Of a stretch of 64,000 nucleotides of DNA, positions 26,718-35,304 are shown one piece after another. Origin of the DNA: Kordia jejudonensis. Its GTDB lineage: Bacteria > Bacteroidota > Bacteroidia > Flavobacteriales > Flavobacteriaceae. How positions within the stretch are numbered: the first letter of the stretch is position 1; each line of letters opens with the position of its first letter. The position numbers and the translations under genes are program-made. The stretch covers positions 1 through 64,000 of the forward strand of contig NZ_LBMG01000011.1 of NCBI RefSeq assembly GCF_001005315.1, given 5' to 3'. The notes under the pieces are model-generated. The model saw nothing but the letters and a program-made list of their open reading frames with translations, made no database searches and was not told where the DNA came from.

Positions 26718-28238
26718 ATGGGAAATAAAATCATCATATTCAATCCGAGAAGCGCGAATGCAAAGCATCGTTTGCCAAATACCATTATTCAGGTTGGCGC
26801 GGCAATTCACGGAAAGTATGACTACGTTTTTGTAGATGGAAACATGGAAACCGATCCTTGGGAAAAGATTTCAGGATATTTTGCTACTGGCGAATTCAAG
26901 TATTTCTGTCTCACAGTAATGCCTGGACCGCAATTGAAACAAGCGATTCCGTATGCAAGAAAGATTAAAGAATTGTATCCTGATGCGATCAATATTTGGG
27001 GCGGATATTTTGCATCCAACCAATATAAAGTATGCTTAAATTCAGGTTATGTTGATTACATTATCAATGGTCCTGGCGATAATACATTTCCAAAATTATT
27101 AGATTATATAGAAGGAAAAAGTGATGAGAAATTAACACTCATCCGCAATTTGATTTTTAAAGATGAAGAAGGTAAGATTGTGCAAACCGTAAAAGAAGCA
27201 CTACTCGATCAAGATTCATTACCACCATATCCATACGAATATTTTAATACGTTTTATCCGCTAGAAAATTATTTGGCAAAGACATTTATGGGACAACGAA
27301 CTTTTGCGTATCATTCTAGTATGGGTTGCCCGTTTAGTTGTTCTTTTTGTGCCGTGGTGCCGATTTACAATGCAAAATGGAAGGCAAAAGCTGCTTCCAC
27401 TATTTATAAAGATTTAAAGTATTTTAAAGAAAAGTATAATATTGATGCCGTAGAGTTTCATGACAATAACTTTTTTACCTCTCGTAAACGAGTGATGGAA
27501 TTTTCCAAGCTCGTCATGGATGATAATATTGAATGGTGGGGCGAAGGACGAATTGATACAATTAATAAATATTCTGACGAAGAACTGCATTATATGCGAA
27601 AAGCAGGTTGTCGCATGATGTTTTTAGGTGCTGAAACGGGAAATGACGAAGTGTTGAAGCAAATGAACAAAGGTGGCACACAATCGGGTCAAATGATTAA
27701 GGATTTTGTAAAACGCATGAAAGATGTAGACATTATTCCTGAACTGTCGTTTGTATTAGGATTGCCAGGACCAAACGAGAAGAAAGTATACGAGCAAATT
27801 TTATGGGATATCAATTTTATTCGTGAAATTAAATCGATCAACGCTGACGCAGAAATTATCATTTACTTATACAGTCCTGTTCCAACGGAAGGTTCTGAGT
27901 TGTACCAACAAATTGTAGACGCAGGATTTTCTTTTCCATCAAAATTAGAAGAATGGATTGAACCAAGTTGGGAAAAGTTCGATTTGCGAAGAAATCCGTT
28001 AACGCCTTGGTTGAAACCGTATATGATTGACAAAATTCAAAATTTTGAAACGGTATTGAATGGATATTATCCAACTGCTTCCGATTTTAGAATCAAAGGC
28101 TACAAAAAAGCATTGCTAAAATTAGTTTCAGGCTATCGTTTTAAATATGGCTGGTATAAATTTCCGTATGAAATCAAGGTTTTACACAAAATTTGGAAAT
28201 ATCGTCAACCAGAAATTGAAGGCTTCTACTCAGAATAA
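26718..28238 (+). CDS. B12-domain radical SAM enzyme (4)
   Basis: The 506-residue protein has an N-terminal cobalamin-like domain (FVDGNMETDP near 37, where DxHxxG would be, reads DGN) and a radical SAM domain with CPFSCSFC at 204-211. Later come FLGAETGNDEVL near 311 and the conserved ELSFVLGLPGPN near 343. It is more distant from enzymes 1-3 in the N-terminal domain, which lacks the PLGLLY helix. A methyltransferase gene follows after 11 bases, repeating the radical SAM/methyltransferase arrangement seen at 4678 and 7510. The substrate is unknown. Confidence 0.83.
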   Translation: MGNKIIIFNPRSANAKHRLPNTIIQVGAAIHGKYDYVFVDGNMETDPWEKISGYFATGEFKYFCLTVMPGPQLKQAIPYARKIKELYPDAINIWGGYFASNQYKVCLNSGYVDYIINGPGDNTFPKLLDYIEGKSDEKLTLIRNLIFKDEEGKIVQTVKEALLDQDSLPPYPYEYFNTFYPLENYLAKTFMGQRTFAYHSSMGCPFSCSFCAVVPIYNAKWKAKAASTIYKDLKYFKEKYNIDAVEFHDNNFFTSRKRVMEFSKLVMDDNIEWWGEGRIDTINKYSDEELHYMRKAGCRMMFLGAETGNDEVLKQMNKGGTQSGQMIKDFVKRMKDVDIIPELSFVLGLPGPNEKKVYEQILWDINFIREIKSINADAEIIIYLYSPVPTEGSELYQQIVDAGFSFPSKLEEWIEPSWEKFDLRRNPLTPWLKPYMIDKIQNFETVLNGYYPTASDFRIKGYKKALLKLVSGYRFKYGWYKFPYEIKVLHKIWKYRQPEIEGFYSE

Positions 28239-28249
28239 TTCGTAGCAAT

Positions 28250-28906
28250 ATGTTTAAGAAACTTAAAAAGATCATATTTCCAGTTGCGAAATTTTTCTTT
28301 GATAAATACACGCTAAAGCAACGAAGTTACACGTACGAAGATATTACGGTACAAATTAGTGCAGAAGTATTTCCACCACATTTTACGATAAGCACCAAAA
28401 TCCTTTTAGAATATATAAAACCATTAAATTTAACCAATAAGCACTTTTTAGAACTCGGTTGTGGCTCTGGAATCATTTCATTGTTTGCGGCTTCCAAAGG
28501 TGCCAATGTAACTGCTTCCGACATCAATCATGTGGCAATTCATGAACTTGAAAAAGCGGCTGTTGCAAATGCTATTTCTTTACAAGTTGTGTATTCTGAT
28601 TTGTTTGAAAATCTAGCAGAGCAGACATTTGACTACATCATCATCAATCCACCATATTATCCAAAAGCACCAAAAAATACCAAAGAGCGCGCATGGTTTT
28701 GCGGAGAAAATTTTGAGTATTTTGAAAAATTATTTACACAACTTCCACAACACATTGCGCCCAATACGTGGATGATTTTATCCGAAGATTGCGAAATAGA
28801 ACATATAAAAAAGTTAGCTGCAAAAAATGGACTTTCTTTTGAAGTGATTTTAGAAAAAAGCGTCGTAAAGGAGAAAAACTATATCTTTAAGATTCAAAAA
28901 TCATAA
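28250..28906 (+). CDS. Class I methyltransferase with NPPY motif (3)
   Basis: The 218-residue protein has motif I FLELGCGSGIISLFAASKG near 65-83, TASDINHVAI as motif II, and IINPPYYP near 126-133. The NPPY motif is typical of N-methyltransferases acting on amides or bases (PrmC/HemK and related). The first 60 residues are basic. It lacks the HemK N-terminal bundle and is too short for PrmC, so a small-molecule amine or amide in the pathway is more likely. It follows the fourth radical SAM gene by 11 bases and is followed after 5 bases by the acyltransferase. Confidence 0.83.
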   Translation: MFKKLKKIIFPVAKFFFDKYTLKQRSYTYEDITVQISAEVFPPHFTISTKILLEYIKPLNLTNKHFLELGCGSGIISLFAASKGANVTASDINHVAIHELEKAAVANAISLQVVYSDLFENLAEQTFDYIIINPPYYPKAPKNTKERAWFCGENFEYFEKLFTQLPQHIAPNTWMILSEDCEIEHIKKLAAKNGLSFEVILEKSVVKEKNYIFKIQKS

Positions 28907-28911
28907 AAGAG

Positions 28912-29877
28912 TTGCAAACTACTTCGCGAAACATACTATTGGATATTTTTAAAGTTATTGCTGCACTATTTGTAATTGGCACACATTGTGGCTTTTTGTT
29001 TGAATATAGCGAAGTGGCATCTCAAATTGTTACAAACGGAATTTTCAGGATTGCCGTTCCCTTTTTTTTCTGTGTCAATGGCTTTTTTTTATTTACTGTA
29101 TTTAAAAATAATCGCATACAAACTTGGTTGAAACGCGTTGGTATTTTATATGTAATTTGGATGTTGATATACACTTATTTTTGGGTACATTTAGACGATT
29201 TCAATTTACTGAAAATGATTTCAACATTTGTATTTGGCTTTAATCATTTATGGTATTTAGCCGCGCTTTTTGTTGGCGGATTGATACTCTATCTACTTCG
29301 GGATACTTCAAATACACTATTAATTATAACGACATCTGTTTTATTCTTGATAGGAATTGCTATTCAATATGTGGGCGAATTGCATGTGTTTTCACATCAA
29401 CCGACAGTAGACAAGTTGATGAATTATCCACCTTTACATCGAAATTTTCTATTGTTTGCCTTACCTCTTTTAAGTATTGGTTATGTAATTAAACGCACAA
29501 ATATTCACAACAATCTCAGCAAATCATTTGTAATAAAATTACTTGTGATTAGTTTGATACTGTTAGTTGCAGAAAATTTGGTTACCTATTATTTCATTAC
29601 AGGAGAAGCCATTCTCAATACGTATGTTTCGTATGTATTTTTGGCGCCCGCATTACTCATTACTGCGTTTACTTTCAAAAGTATATCCAATCTTAATAGC
29701 AAGTTGTTATCATCCTATTCGATAGCGCTCTATTTAATACATCCATTAATTATTTTTTTAATTCTTCGTTTTTTTAAATTAGATTCGACACCTTTAACCT
29801 TTATTACAATTATGCTAGCTGGAGTTGCAAGTTATTTGCTGATGCTGCTCAATAAAAAAGTAAAGTATATTTTATAA
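28912..29877 (+). CDS. Acyltransferase-3 family membrane protein
   Basis: This 321-residue membrane protein has about ten helices. ILLDIFKVIAALFVIGTHCG carries the catalytic-type His near residue 26, and FRIAVPFFFCVNGFFLF near 45-61 is the R...PFFF..SG motif of the family. Such proteins (OafA/WecH/NolL type) transfer acetyl or longer acyl groups to sugars, often passing them across the inner membrane. The start is TTG. The pair acyltransferase-3 plus SGNH protein, found here as 28912 and 29890, is the usual split version of an O-acetylation system. Confidence 0.85.
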   Translation: MQTTSRNILLDIFKVIAALFVIGTHCGFLFEYSEVASQIVTNGIFRIAVPFFFCVNGFFLFTVFKNNRIQTWLKRVGILYVIWMLIYTYFWVHLDDFNLLKMISTFVFGFNHLWYLAALFVGGLILYLLRDTSNTLLIITTSVLFLIGIAIQYVGELHVFSHQPTVDKLMNYPPLHRNFLLFALPLLSIGYVIKRTNIHNNLSKSFVIKLLVISLILLVAENLVTYYFITGEAILNTYVSYVFLAPALLITAFTFKSISNLNSKLLSSYSIALYLIHPLIIFLILRFFKLDSTPLTFITIMLAGVASYLLMLLNKKVKYIL

Positions 29878-29889
29878 ACCTTTGTATTC

Positions 29890-31089
29890 GTGAAAAGTAA
29901 ACTCAAATTTGCCTATATATTATTCAGAAATGTACTCATCACTTTTCTTTTATTAGAAATTGGACTCGGTATTTTTTATAGTTACCATGATGAAAGTGGT
30001 ATTGATGGAAACACTGAATATATTATTGCTTCAGGTTTGTATGATGATAGTGATTTGGACGATGAAGCCATCAAAGAAATTTACCGAGAACTTCGTCAAC
30101 AAGACATGCAATGGGAACCATATTTGCATTATCGTTTTAAACCGATGAAAGGCAAACACAATACAATTTATGAAAATGGACTTCGAAAAACAGCCAATCC
30201 GAGTTTAAAAGATTCGGCTACAGCCTTAAAAATATTTTGCTTTGGCGGTTCTACCATGTATAGTTCTGGTGCGCGTGACGAACATACAATTCCATCCGAA
30301 TTATCACGATTAATCCACGAATATTTCCCTGAGCAGAATGTAGAAGTTACCAACTTTGGTTGTCATGGCTACACACGCGCCACAGAGAACATTCAGCTAC
30401 AGCGAGAATTGGTAAAAAAGAACATTCCTGACATTGTTATTTTTTATGATGGCGTCAACGAAGTGATTTCTGGACATCAAAATAACGAAGCTGGATCGCC
30501 AACAAATGCGTACAATAGAAAGAAAGAATTTAAAATTGCACATAGCTACAAGAAACGTATTGCTTTAATGGTATATTCGAGCAACTTGTATCGTTTTATC
30601 ACTACGATGCAACGCAAACTCTTTACAAATTCAGCATACATTCAATTAGAATCGCGTTCGGATGCGCTAGCGATAGACATTGCAGACAATTATATCGGTT
30701 TGGTTAAACTCTCAAAAAGTTTGGAAAATGAATACGGTTTTAAAGTATACAACTTTATGCAACCTAATATTTATTCGAAGAAATTCTTAACCGAAGCTGA
30801 GAAACGTTACTATGACTCGCAACAATATTATGAAAACCTATACAGATTATCTTATGACATGGTTCGTAAAGATTCACTCATGATCAACGATCCTACTTTT
30901 TTAGATATCAGTAATGCATTTGACAACACTGAGAAAACTATTTATTTCGATTTTTGCCATACGGGAGAACTTGGAAATGAATTGATTGCTACTAAAATAT
31001 TAGCAAACATACAATGGCACTTTGCCCCAAAAACACAAGATCCTGTAACAAACCCTGAAACTGAACAACTAACAGAGGTCAATAAATAA
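29890..31089 (+). CDS. Membrane-anchored SGNH hydrolase-like protein (4)
   Basis: The 399-residue protein uses a GTG start, directly before a membrane helix at about 12-29. The blocks are FGGSTMYSSG (Ser, near 117), NFGCHGYTRAT (Gly), YDGVNEV (Asn) and FDFCHTGELGNE (Asp/His, near 353). It lies 12 bases after the acyltransferase-3 gene, with which it probably forms an O-acetylation couple: the membrane protein exports the acyl group and the SGNH domain passes it to the glycan. This is the longest of the five SGNH proteins in the locus. Confidence 0.82.
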   Translation: MKSKLKFAYILFRNVLITFLLLEIGLGIFYSYHDESGIDGNTEYIIASGLYDDSDLDDEAIKEIYRELRQQDMQWEPYLHYRFKPMKGKHNTIYENGLRKTANPSLKDSATALKIFCFGGSTMYSSGARDEHTIPSELSRLIHEYFPEQNVEVTNFGCHGYTRATENIQLQRELVKKNIPDIVIFYDGVNEVISGHQNNEAGSPTNAYNRKKEFKIAHSYKKRIALMVYSSNLYRFITTMQRKLFTNSAYIQLESRSDALAIDIADNYIGLVKLSKSLENEYGFKVYNFMQPNIYSKKFLTEAEKRYYDSQQYYENLYRLSYDMVRKDSLMINDPTFLDISNAFDNTEKTIYFDFCHTGELGNELIATKILANIQWHFAPKTQDPVTNPETEQLTEVNK

Positions 31090-31106
31090 TTATACCAATA
31101 AAAAAC

Positions 31107-31931
31107 ATGGAACAACTTTTAACTTTAGATAGTCTTTTTACCTTATTTATGCTTGTCTTATTGCAAGCTGTATTAGGATTCGACAACTTATTATACATTT
31201 CTTTAGAATCTCAAAAAGCACCGAAAGACAAACAATCATATGTGCGTAAATTAGGTGTTGGTTTGGCAATTATTCTACGTGTTGTATTGCTGTTTATTTT
31301 GGTAAAACTGATTCAATTTTTCCAAGAACCTTTTTTAACAATGCACAATAATTCAATCTTAGAATTTGATTTTAATGGACATAGTTTAATTGTGTTAGCC
31401 GGTGGTATTTTCATCATATATACAGCTGTGAAGGAAATTTGGCATATGATGTTGATGAAAGAACACGAAAGCAATGAAAAAGTAAAGAAGAAATCTGTAA
31501 AAAGTGTCATCACTTGGATTGTAATAATGAACTTGGTGTTCTCGTTTGATTCTATCTTGAGCGCTATGGCACTCACAAGCGACATGGAAGAAACGCCGCA
31601 ATTAATATTAATGACAATTGCTATTGTTTTAGGTGGATTGTTAATGATTGTGATGGCAGATAAAGTATCTAACTTCTTGCAGAAAAACAAAATGTATGAA
31701 GTACTAGGATTATTTATCCTTTTCATTGTGGGAATCATGTTACTATCAGAAGGTGGACACATTGCACATTTACAATTGTTTGGAAACTATGTCACGCCAA
31801 TGAGCAAAACAACATTCTACTTTGTCATTATTACGTTAGTCATCATTGATATTGTACAAGGTCGTTACCAAAAGAATTTATTAGCGAAGAAAGAAGCTAT
31901 AAATAATGCGGCTGAGGAAAAAGATAGTTGA
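31107..31931 (+). CDS. TerC-family membrane protein
   Basis: The 274-residue protein has about seven to eight helices. QAVLGFDNLLYISLES near 20-35 and NLVFSFDSILSAMALT near 143-158 are the two Asp-containing TerC signatures. A cytosolic charged loop (MKEHESNEKVKKKSVKS) separates the halves. TerC/Alx proteins export Mn(II) or support metal loading of exported enzymes; a role near the glycan genes is not obvious. It lies 17 bases after the SGNH gene and could be cotranscribed. A cluster of palindromes follows its stop. Confidence 0.88.
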   Translation: MEQLLTLDSLFTLFMLVLLQAVLGFDNLLYISLESQKAPKDKQSYVRKLGVGLAIILRVVLLFILVKLIQFFQEPFLTMHNNSILEFDFNGHSLIVLAGGIFIIYTAVKEIWHMMLMKEHESNEKVKKKSVKSVITWIVIMNLVFSFDSILSAMALTSDMEETPQLILMTIAIVLGGLLMIVMADKVSNFLQKNKMYEVLGLFILFIVGIMLLSEGGHIAHLQLFGNYVTPMSKTTFYFVIITLVIIDIVQGRYQKNLLAKKEAINNAAEEKDS

Positions 31932-31963
31932 TTTACGATTTTTGATTTGCTCACTGTTATGGG

Positions 31964-32112
31964 AAGCTGAATCAAGTTCAGCTTGACGGTTTAAATTCTC
32001 CTTTGTCATTCCTGCGCAGGCAGGAATCCGTATTTTTTTTAAAGTGGATTTCGCATCAAGTGCGAAATGACAATTCAAAGACCGAATGTCATTCCTGCGC
32101 AGGCAGGAATCT
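31964..32112. repeat. Cluster of four palindromic elements
   Basis: Element 31964-31988 has arms AGCTGAA/TTCAGCT and the tail TGACGG. Element 32005-32028 and element 32089-32112 are of the ATTCCTGC/GCAGGAAT type in inverted orientation. Element 32047-32072 has arms ATTTCGCA/TGCGAAAT with tail TGACA; relative to the main type both arms changed together (C to T, G to A), which keeps the stem. They lie between the convergent TerC and SGNH genes. Confidence 0.88.
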
Positions 32113-32120
32113 ATAGGAAA

Positions 32121-33122
32121 TCATTCAAAAGTGATCTTAGTTTGTAAAAAATCACTCAATACCACATTTCCACGATCATTAATATGTGGATCGTTGGCAA
32201 AATACAAACGATAACCAGAAGTATCGTTCGCTTGAAAAGTCTGTAAAGGATTTAATAGTGTCACATTTGTGTATGCTGTTAAATCCTTTGTTGCTTGCGC
32301 AAAGAATGGATAATTTACTTCTTTAATATTTTTATCAATATCAAAAGTAGCGCCCAACCTTTCAAAATTAGTTACATAATACTCATTGACTTGTGTACAA
32401 TGTGGAATCCAAACCAAATACACAGGAATATCTGCTGGAATCGTTTCTAAAAAATAGTGCATTTCAGAAAGCCAATCATCATAACGTTTCGCAAACGGCT
32501 CTTGTAACGTAAATGTTTTGGTCAAATACGAACTGTCAAAATTTAAAAACCGTTTTGTACGCGCATCATAATAATCTACCTTAAACGTATCTGTCGCCAT
32601 TGTATACGTTCTACTATTCATACGCGAACTAAACACAGAAGCTTTATGATTCAGGTAAGAAATACTCATAAAATAATCGGAAGCTTCCCAATACAAATTT
32701 CGAGCAAGGGAAAACTTTTCCCAACTCCATAAATGATTCACATCAATCAAATCGTTTCCAACATAAATTTGATAAATAATTGATTTCGGTTGGTGTTTTT
32801 TAATTTTTGCTTTCGCGAAGGTATTCACTTGCTTAATTCCAATTCCTGGTACACTTACATTGACAATAGTAGTTGTTGGATGCGCTTGTTTTATCTTTTC
32901 TATATAATTAATGTCTTTCGCTGTTGCTGAAAACGAATCGCCAAATACTAAAAAATCTACGGAAGGTGTTACCAAATCATCTTCACTATTCAAATGCGAA
33001 GTTTCAGCTTTATAAAAGTCAATCACAGAATTTCGATACAAAATTTCAAACAATACAAAAGTGACCAACACTATAATCGCGGTATTGATACAAAACTTCT
33101 TTATTTTTGGTAAAAATTTCAT
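32121..33122 (-). CDS. Membrane-anchored SGNH hydrolase-like protein (5)
   Basis: The 333-residue protein has a short basic start and one membrane helix at about 11-28. The blocks are LVFGDSFSATA (Ser, near 61), VSVPGIG (Gly), IYVGNDL (Asn) and NDPHINDRGN (Asp/His) near the C-terminus. It is the most compact of the five and is transcribed alone at the right border of the glycan island, with repeats downstream and the ribosomal-protein promoter region on its 5' side. It is probably another acyl esterase or transferase of the same system. Confidence 0.8.
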   Translation of the reverse strand: MKFLPKIKKFCINTAIIVLVTFVLFEILYRNSVIDFYKAETSHLNSEDDLVTPSVDFLVFGDSFSATAKDINYIEKIKQAHPTTTIVNVSVPGIGIKQVNTFAKAKIKKHQPKSIIYQIYVGNDLIDVNHLWSWEKFSLARNLYWEASDYFMSISYLNHKASVFSSRMNSRTYTMATDTFKVDYYDARTKRFLNFDSSYLTKTFTLQEPFAKRYDDWLSEMHYFLETIPADIPVYLVWIPHCTQVNEYYVTNFERLGATFDIDKNIKEVNYPFFAQATKDLTAYTNVTLLNPLQTFQANDTSGYRLYFANDPHINDRGNVVLSDFLQTKITFE

Positions 33123-33310
33123 CTACAAAACTTTCGCTAAAGATAGTTTTAAAATTACGTTTTTGAATTATTTTTTGTGCGATTGAAATCTGACCAGACG
33201 ATCAACAGAAAATTATATCGATACAACTAGGAATACAAAGCTACAAACTGAAAAAGTAAGCTAATGAAAATCAATACATTTAACTATTTTCAGTATTCTT
33301 TGCAATGTAT

Positions 33311-33340
33311 TTGTTATCTACAGAATAAATCTTACCTTTG
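33311..33340 (+). promoter_or_regulatory. Promoter of the rplM operon
   Basis: TTG at 33311-33313 and TACCTTTG at 33333-33340 are 19 bases apart, matching the Bacteroidota consensus (TTG, about 20, TAnnTTTG) closely. Transcription should start near 33347, giving a leader of about 43 bases that ends in a purine- and A-rich stretch before the GTG start. Confidence 0.7.
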
Positions 33341-33389
33341 CAGACTCTTTTTAAGAGATAGGAATGTTTAATTATTAAAAAAAATTAGT

Positions 33390-33845
33390 GTGGACACATT
33401 AAGCTACAAAACAATTTCAGCCAACAAAGCAACTGCAGACAAGCAGTGGGTTTTGATTGATGCTGAAGGACAGACGCTAGGGCGTATGGCTTCTAAGGTA
33501 GCAAAATTACTTAGAGGTAAGTACAAGCCTAGCTTTACACCACATGCTGATTGCGGAGATAATGTTGTAATTATCAATGCAGAAAAAATCAACTTAACTG
33601 GAAACAAATGGACGGACAAATCTTATATTCGTCACACAGGTTATCCAGGTGGACAAAGATCACTAACTGCATCGGAACTTTTCGAAAAAGATCCAGCAAA
33701 AATAGTGGAAAAATCAGTGAAAGGAATGTTACCAAAAAACAAATTAGGTAGCGCATTATTCCGTAACCTAAAAGTTTATGTTGGTTCTGAGCACGGACAA
33801 GAAGCTCAAAAACCAAAACTTATTAACTTAAATGATTTAATGTAA
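33390..33845 (+). CDS. rplM: 50S ribosomal protein L13
   Basis: The 151-residue protein opens [20 protein letters not shown], the Flavobacteriia form of L13, and contains [18 protein letters not shown] and [12 protein letters not shown]. It binds 23S rRNA early in 50S assembly. The start codon is GTG. It forms the usual pair with rpsI, which follows after 1 base. Confidence 0.97.
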   Translation: MDTLSYKTISANKATADKQWVLIDAEGQTLGRMASKVAKLLRGKYKPSFTPHADCGDNVVIINAEKINLTGNKWTDKSYIRHTGYPGGQRSLTASELFEKDPAKIVEKSVKGMLPKNKLGSALFRNLKVYVGSEHGQEAQKPKLINLNDLM

Positions 33846-33846
33846 C

Positions 33847-34233
33847 ATGGAAGTTATTCACAAAATTGGTCGTAGAAAGACCGCTGTTGCTCGTGTATAT
33901 GTTACTCCAGGAACTGGAAACATTACCGTAAACAAGAAAGCGTTTGAAACGTATTTCCCAACACCAACACTACAGTACAAAGTAAAGCAACCATTTGCTT
34001 TAACAGAAACTGTTGACACATATGACGTAAACGTAAACGTATATGGTGGTGGAGCTACTGGACAAGCTGAAGCTGTTCGTTTGGCAATCTCAAGAGTATT
34101 ATGTGAGATCGATGCTGAAAACAGATTAGCACTAAAACCAGAAGGATTATTAACAAGAGATCCTAGAATGGTTGAACGTAAGAAATTTGGACAGAAGAAA
34201 GCTCGTAAGAAATTCCAGTTCTCGAAACGTTAA
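33847..34233 (+). CDS. rpsI: 30S ribosomal protein S9
   Basis: The 128-residue protein carries [13 protein letters not shown] at the start, [17 protein letters not shown] in the middle and the very basic tail ending KKFQFSKR, whose last Arg contacts the P-site tRNA. It is coupled to rplM. A 177-base gap follows before rpsB. Confidence 0.97.
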   Translation: MEVIHKIGRRKTAVARVYVTPGTGNITVNKKAFETYFPTPTLQYKVKQPFALTETVDTYDVNVNVYGGGATGQAEAVRLAISRVLCEIDAENRLALKPEGLLTRDPRMVERKKFGQKKARKKFQFSKR

Positions 34234-34410
34234 TCTATCTCGTTTTTTCACAAAACGTATAGTTCATTTATTATTGAAATTAAAAAACATGTTGTCGTTG
34301 TTTCGCATACAGCGAAATTTAGTTTAGCATCTAAATAGAGAAGACCAATTACAAAATACAATTGCTACTTACCTATTGCTAATTCAACGGAACGTAAACT
34401 ATTTACAAAA

Positions 34411-35199
34411 ATGGCAAATAACATAGAAGTAAAAGACTTACTTGATGCAGGTGTACACTTTGGTCACTTGACAAGAAAATGGGATCCAAACATGGCGCCG
34501 TATATCTACATGGAGCGCAATGGAATCCACATCATTAACTTATATAAAACTGCAGCAAAAATCAGCGAAGCTAACGAAGCTTTAAAGAAAATTGCAGCAT
34601 CTGGTAGAAAAATACTTTTCGTAGCTACCAAAAAACAAGCAAAAGACATCGTTGCTGAAAAAGCAGGGAATGCTAACATGCCGTACATCACTGAAAGATG
34701 GCCAGGTGGAATGTTAACAAACTTTGTAACGATCAGAAAAGCCGTTAAAAAAATGGCTTCTATTGATAGAATGAAGAAAGATGGAACGTTCATGACTTTA
34801 TCTAAGAAAGAACGTTTACAAGTTGATCGTTTAAGAGCAAAATTAGAGAAAAACTTAGGTTCTATCTCTGATATGACACGTCTTCCAGGTGCATTGTTCG
34901 TAGTAGACATCAAACGTGAACACATCGCGATTAAAGAAGCTCAAAAATTAAACATTCCAATTTTTGCAATGGTTGATACAAATTCTGACCCAAGAGAGGT
35001 TGATTATGTAATTCCTGCAAATGATGATGCTTCTAAATCAATCGAGAATATCTTAACTCACGTTACAGATGCTGTAATCGAAGGATTATCTGAGAGAAAA
35101 GCTGAAAAGGAAGCTAAAAAAGCTGAGAAAGAAGCTACTGCTCCAAAAGCAGAAGCTCCTGCAAAAGCGGAAGCTCCAGCAAAAGAAGAAACAAAATAA
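34411..35199 (+). CDS. rpsB: 30S ribosomal protein S2
   Basis: The 262-residue protein contains LLDAGVHFGHLTRKWDPNM near 10-28 and MVDTNSDPREVDYVIPANDD near 190-209. The tail is an Ala/Lys/Glu repeat (KAEAPAKAEAPAKEE), common in this phylum. The 177-base region before it contains a short hairpin (TTTCGC/GCGAAA near 34301-34318) and may carry an S2-responsive leader, as rpsB is often autoregulated; that is inference. Confidence 0.97.
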   Translation: MANNIEVKDLLDAGVHFGHLTRKWDPNMAPYIYMERNGIHIINLYKTAAKISEANEALKKIAASGRKILFVATKKQAKDIVAEKAGNANMPYITERWPGGMLTNFVTIRKAVKKMASIDRMKKDGTFMTLSKKERLQVDRLRAKLEKNLGSISDMTRLPGALFVVDIKREHIAIKEAQKLNIPIFAMVDTNSDPREVDYVIPANDDASKSIENILTHVTDAVIEGLSERKAEKEAKKAEKEATAPKAEAPAKAEAPAKEETK

Positions 35200-35215
35200 T
35201 TATTATTTAACGTTG

Positions 35216-35283
35216 ATGCGTTAATTTGCCATATGAAGAATCGTAGTTTTGCTGCCTCTTTAAAAAATGTCGAATTAACGCAT
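35216..35283 (+). promoter_or_regulatory. Inverted repeat in the rpsB-tsf spacer
   Basis: ATGCGTTAATT at 35216-35226 pairs perfectly with AATTAACGCAT at 35273-35283, enclosing 46 bases. It has no following T-run, so it is not a simple terminator. It ends 21 bases before the tsf start and could regulate tsf relative to rpsB or be a processing site. Confidence 0.5.
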
Positions 35284-35304
35284 AAACATTAAAACAAAAA
35301 TAAA

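Noticed and set aside
31313-31762. 149-codon minus-strand frame inside the TerC gene
   Set aside because: Shadow of a membrane-protein gene; no supporting features.
3780-33122. Prophage or integrative element covering the glycan island
   Set aside because: No integrase, phage structural gene or attachment repeat is seen; repeats are of the REP type.
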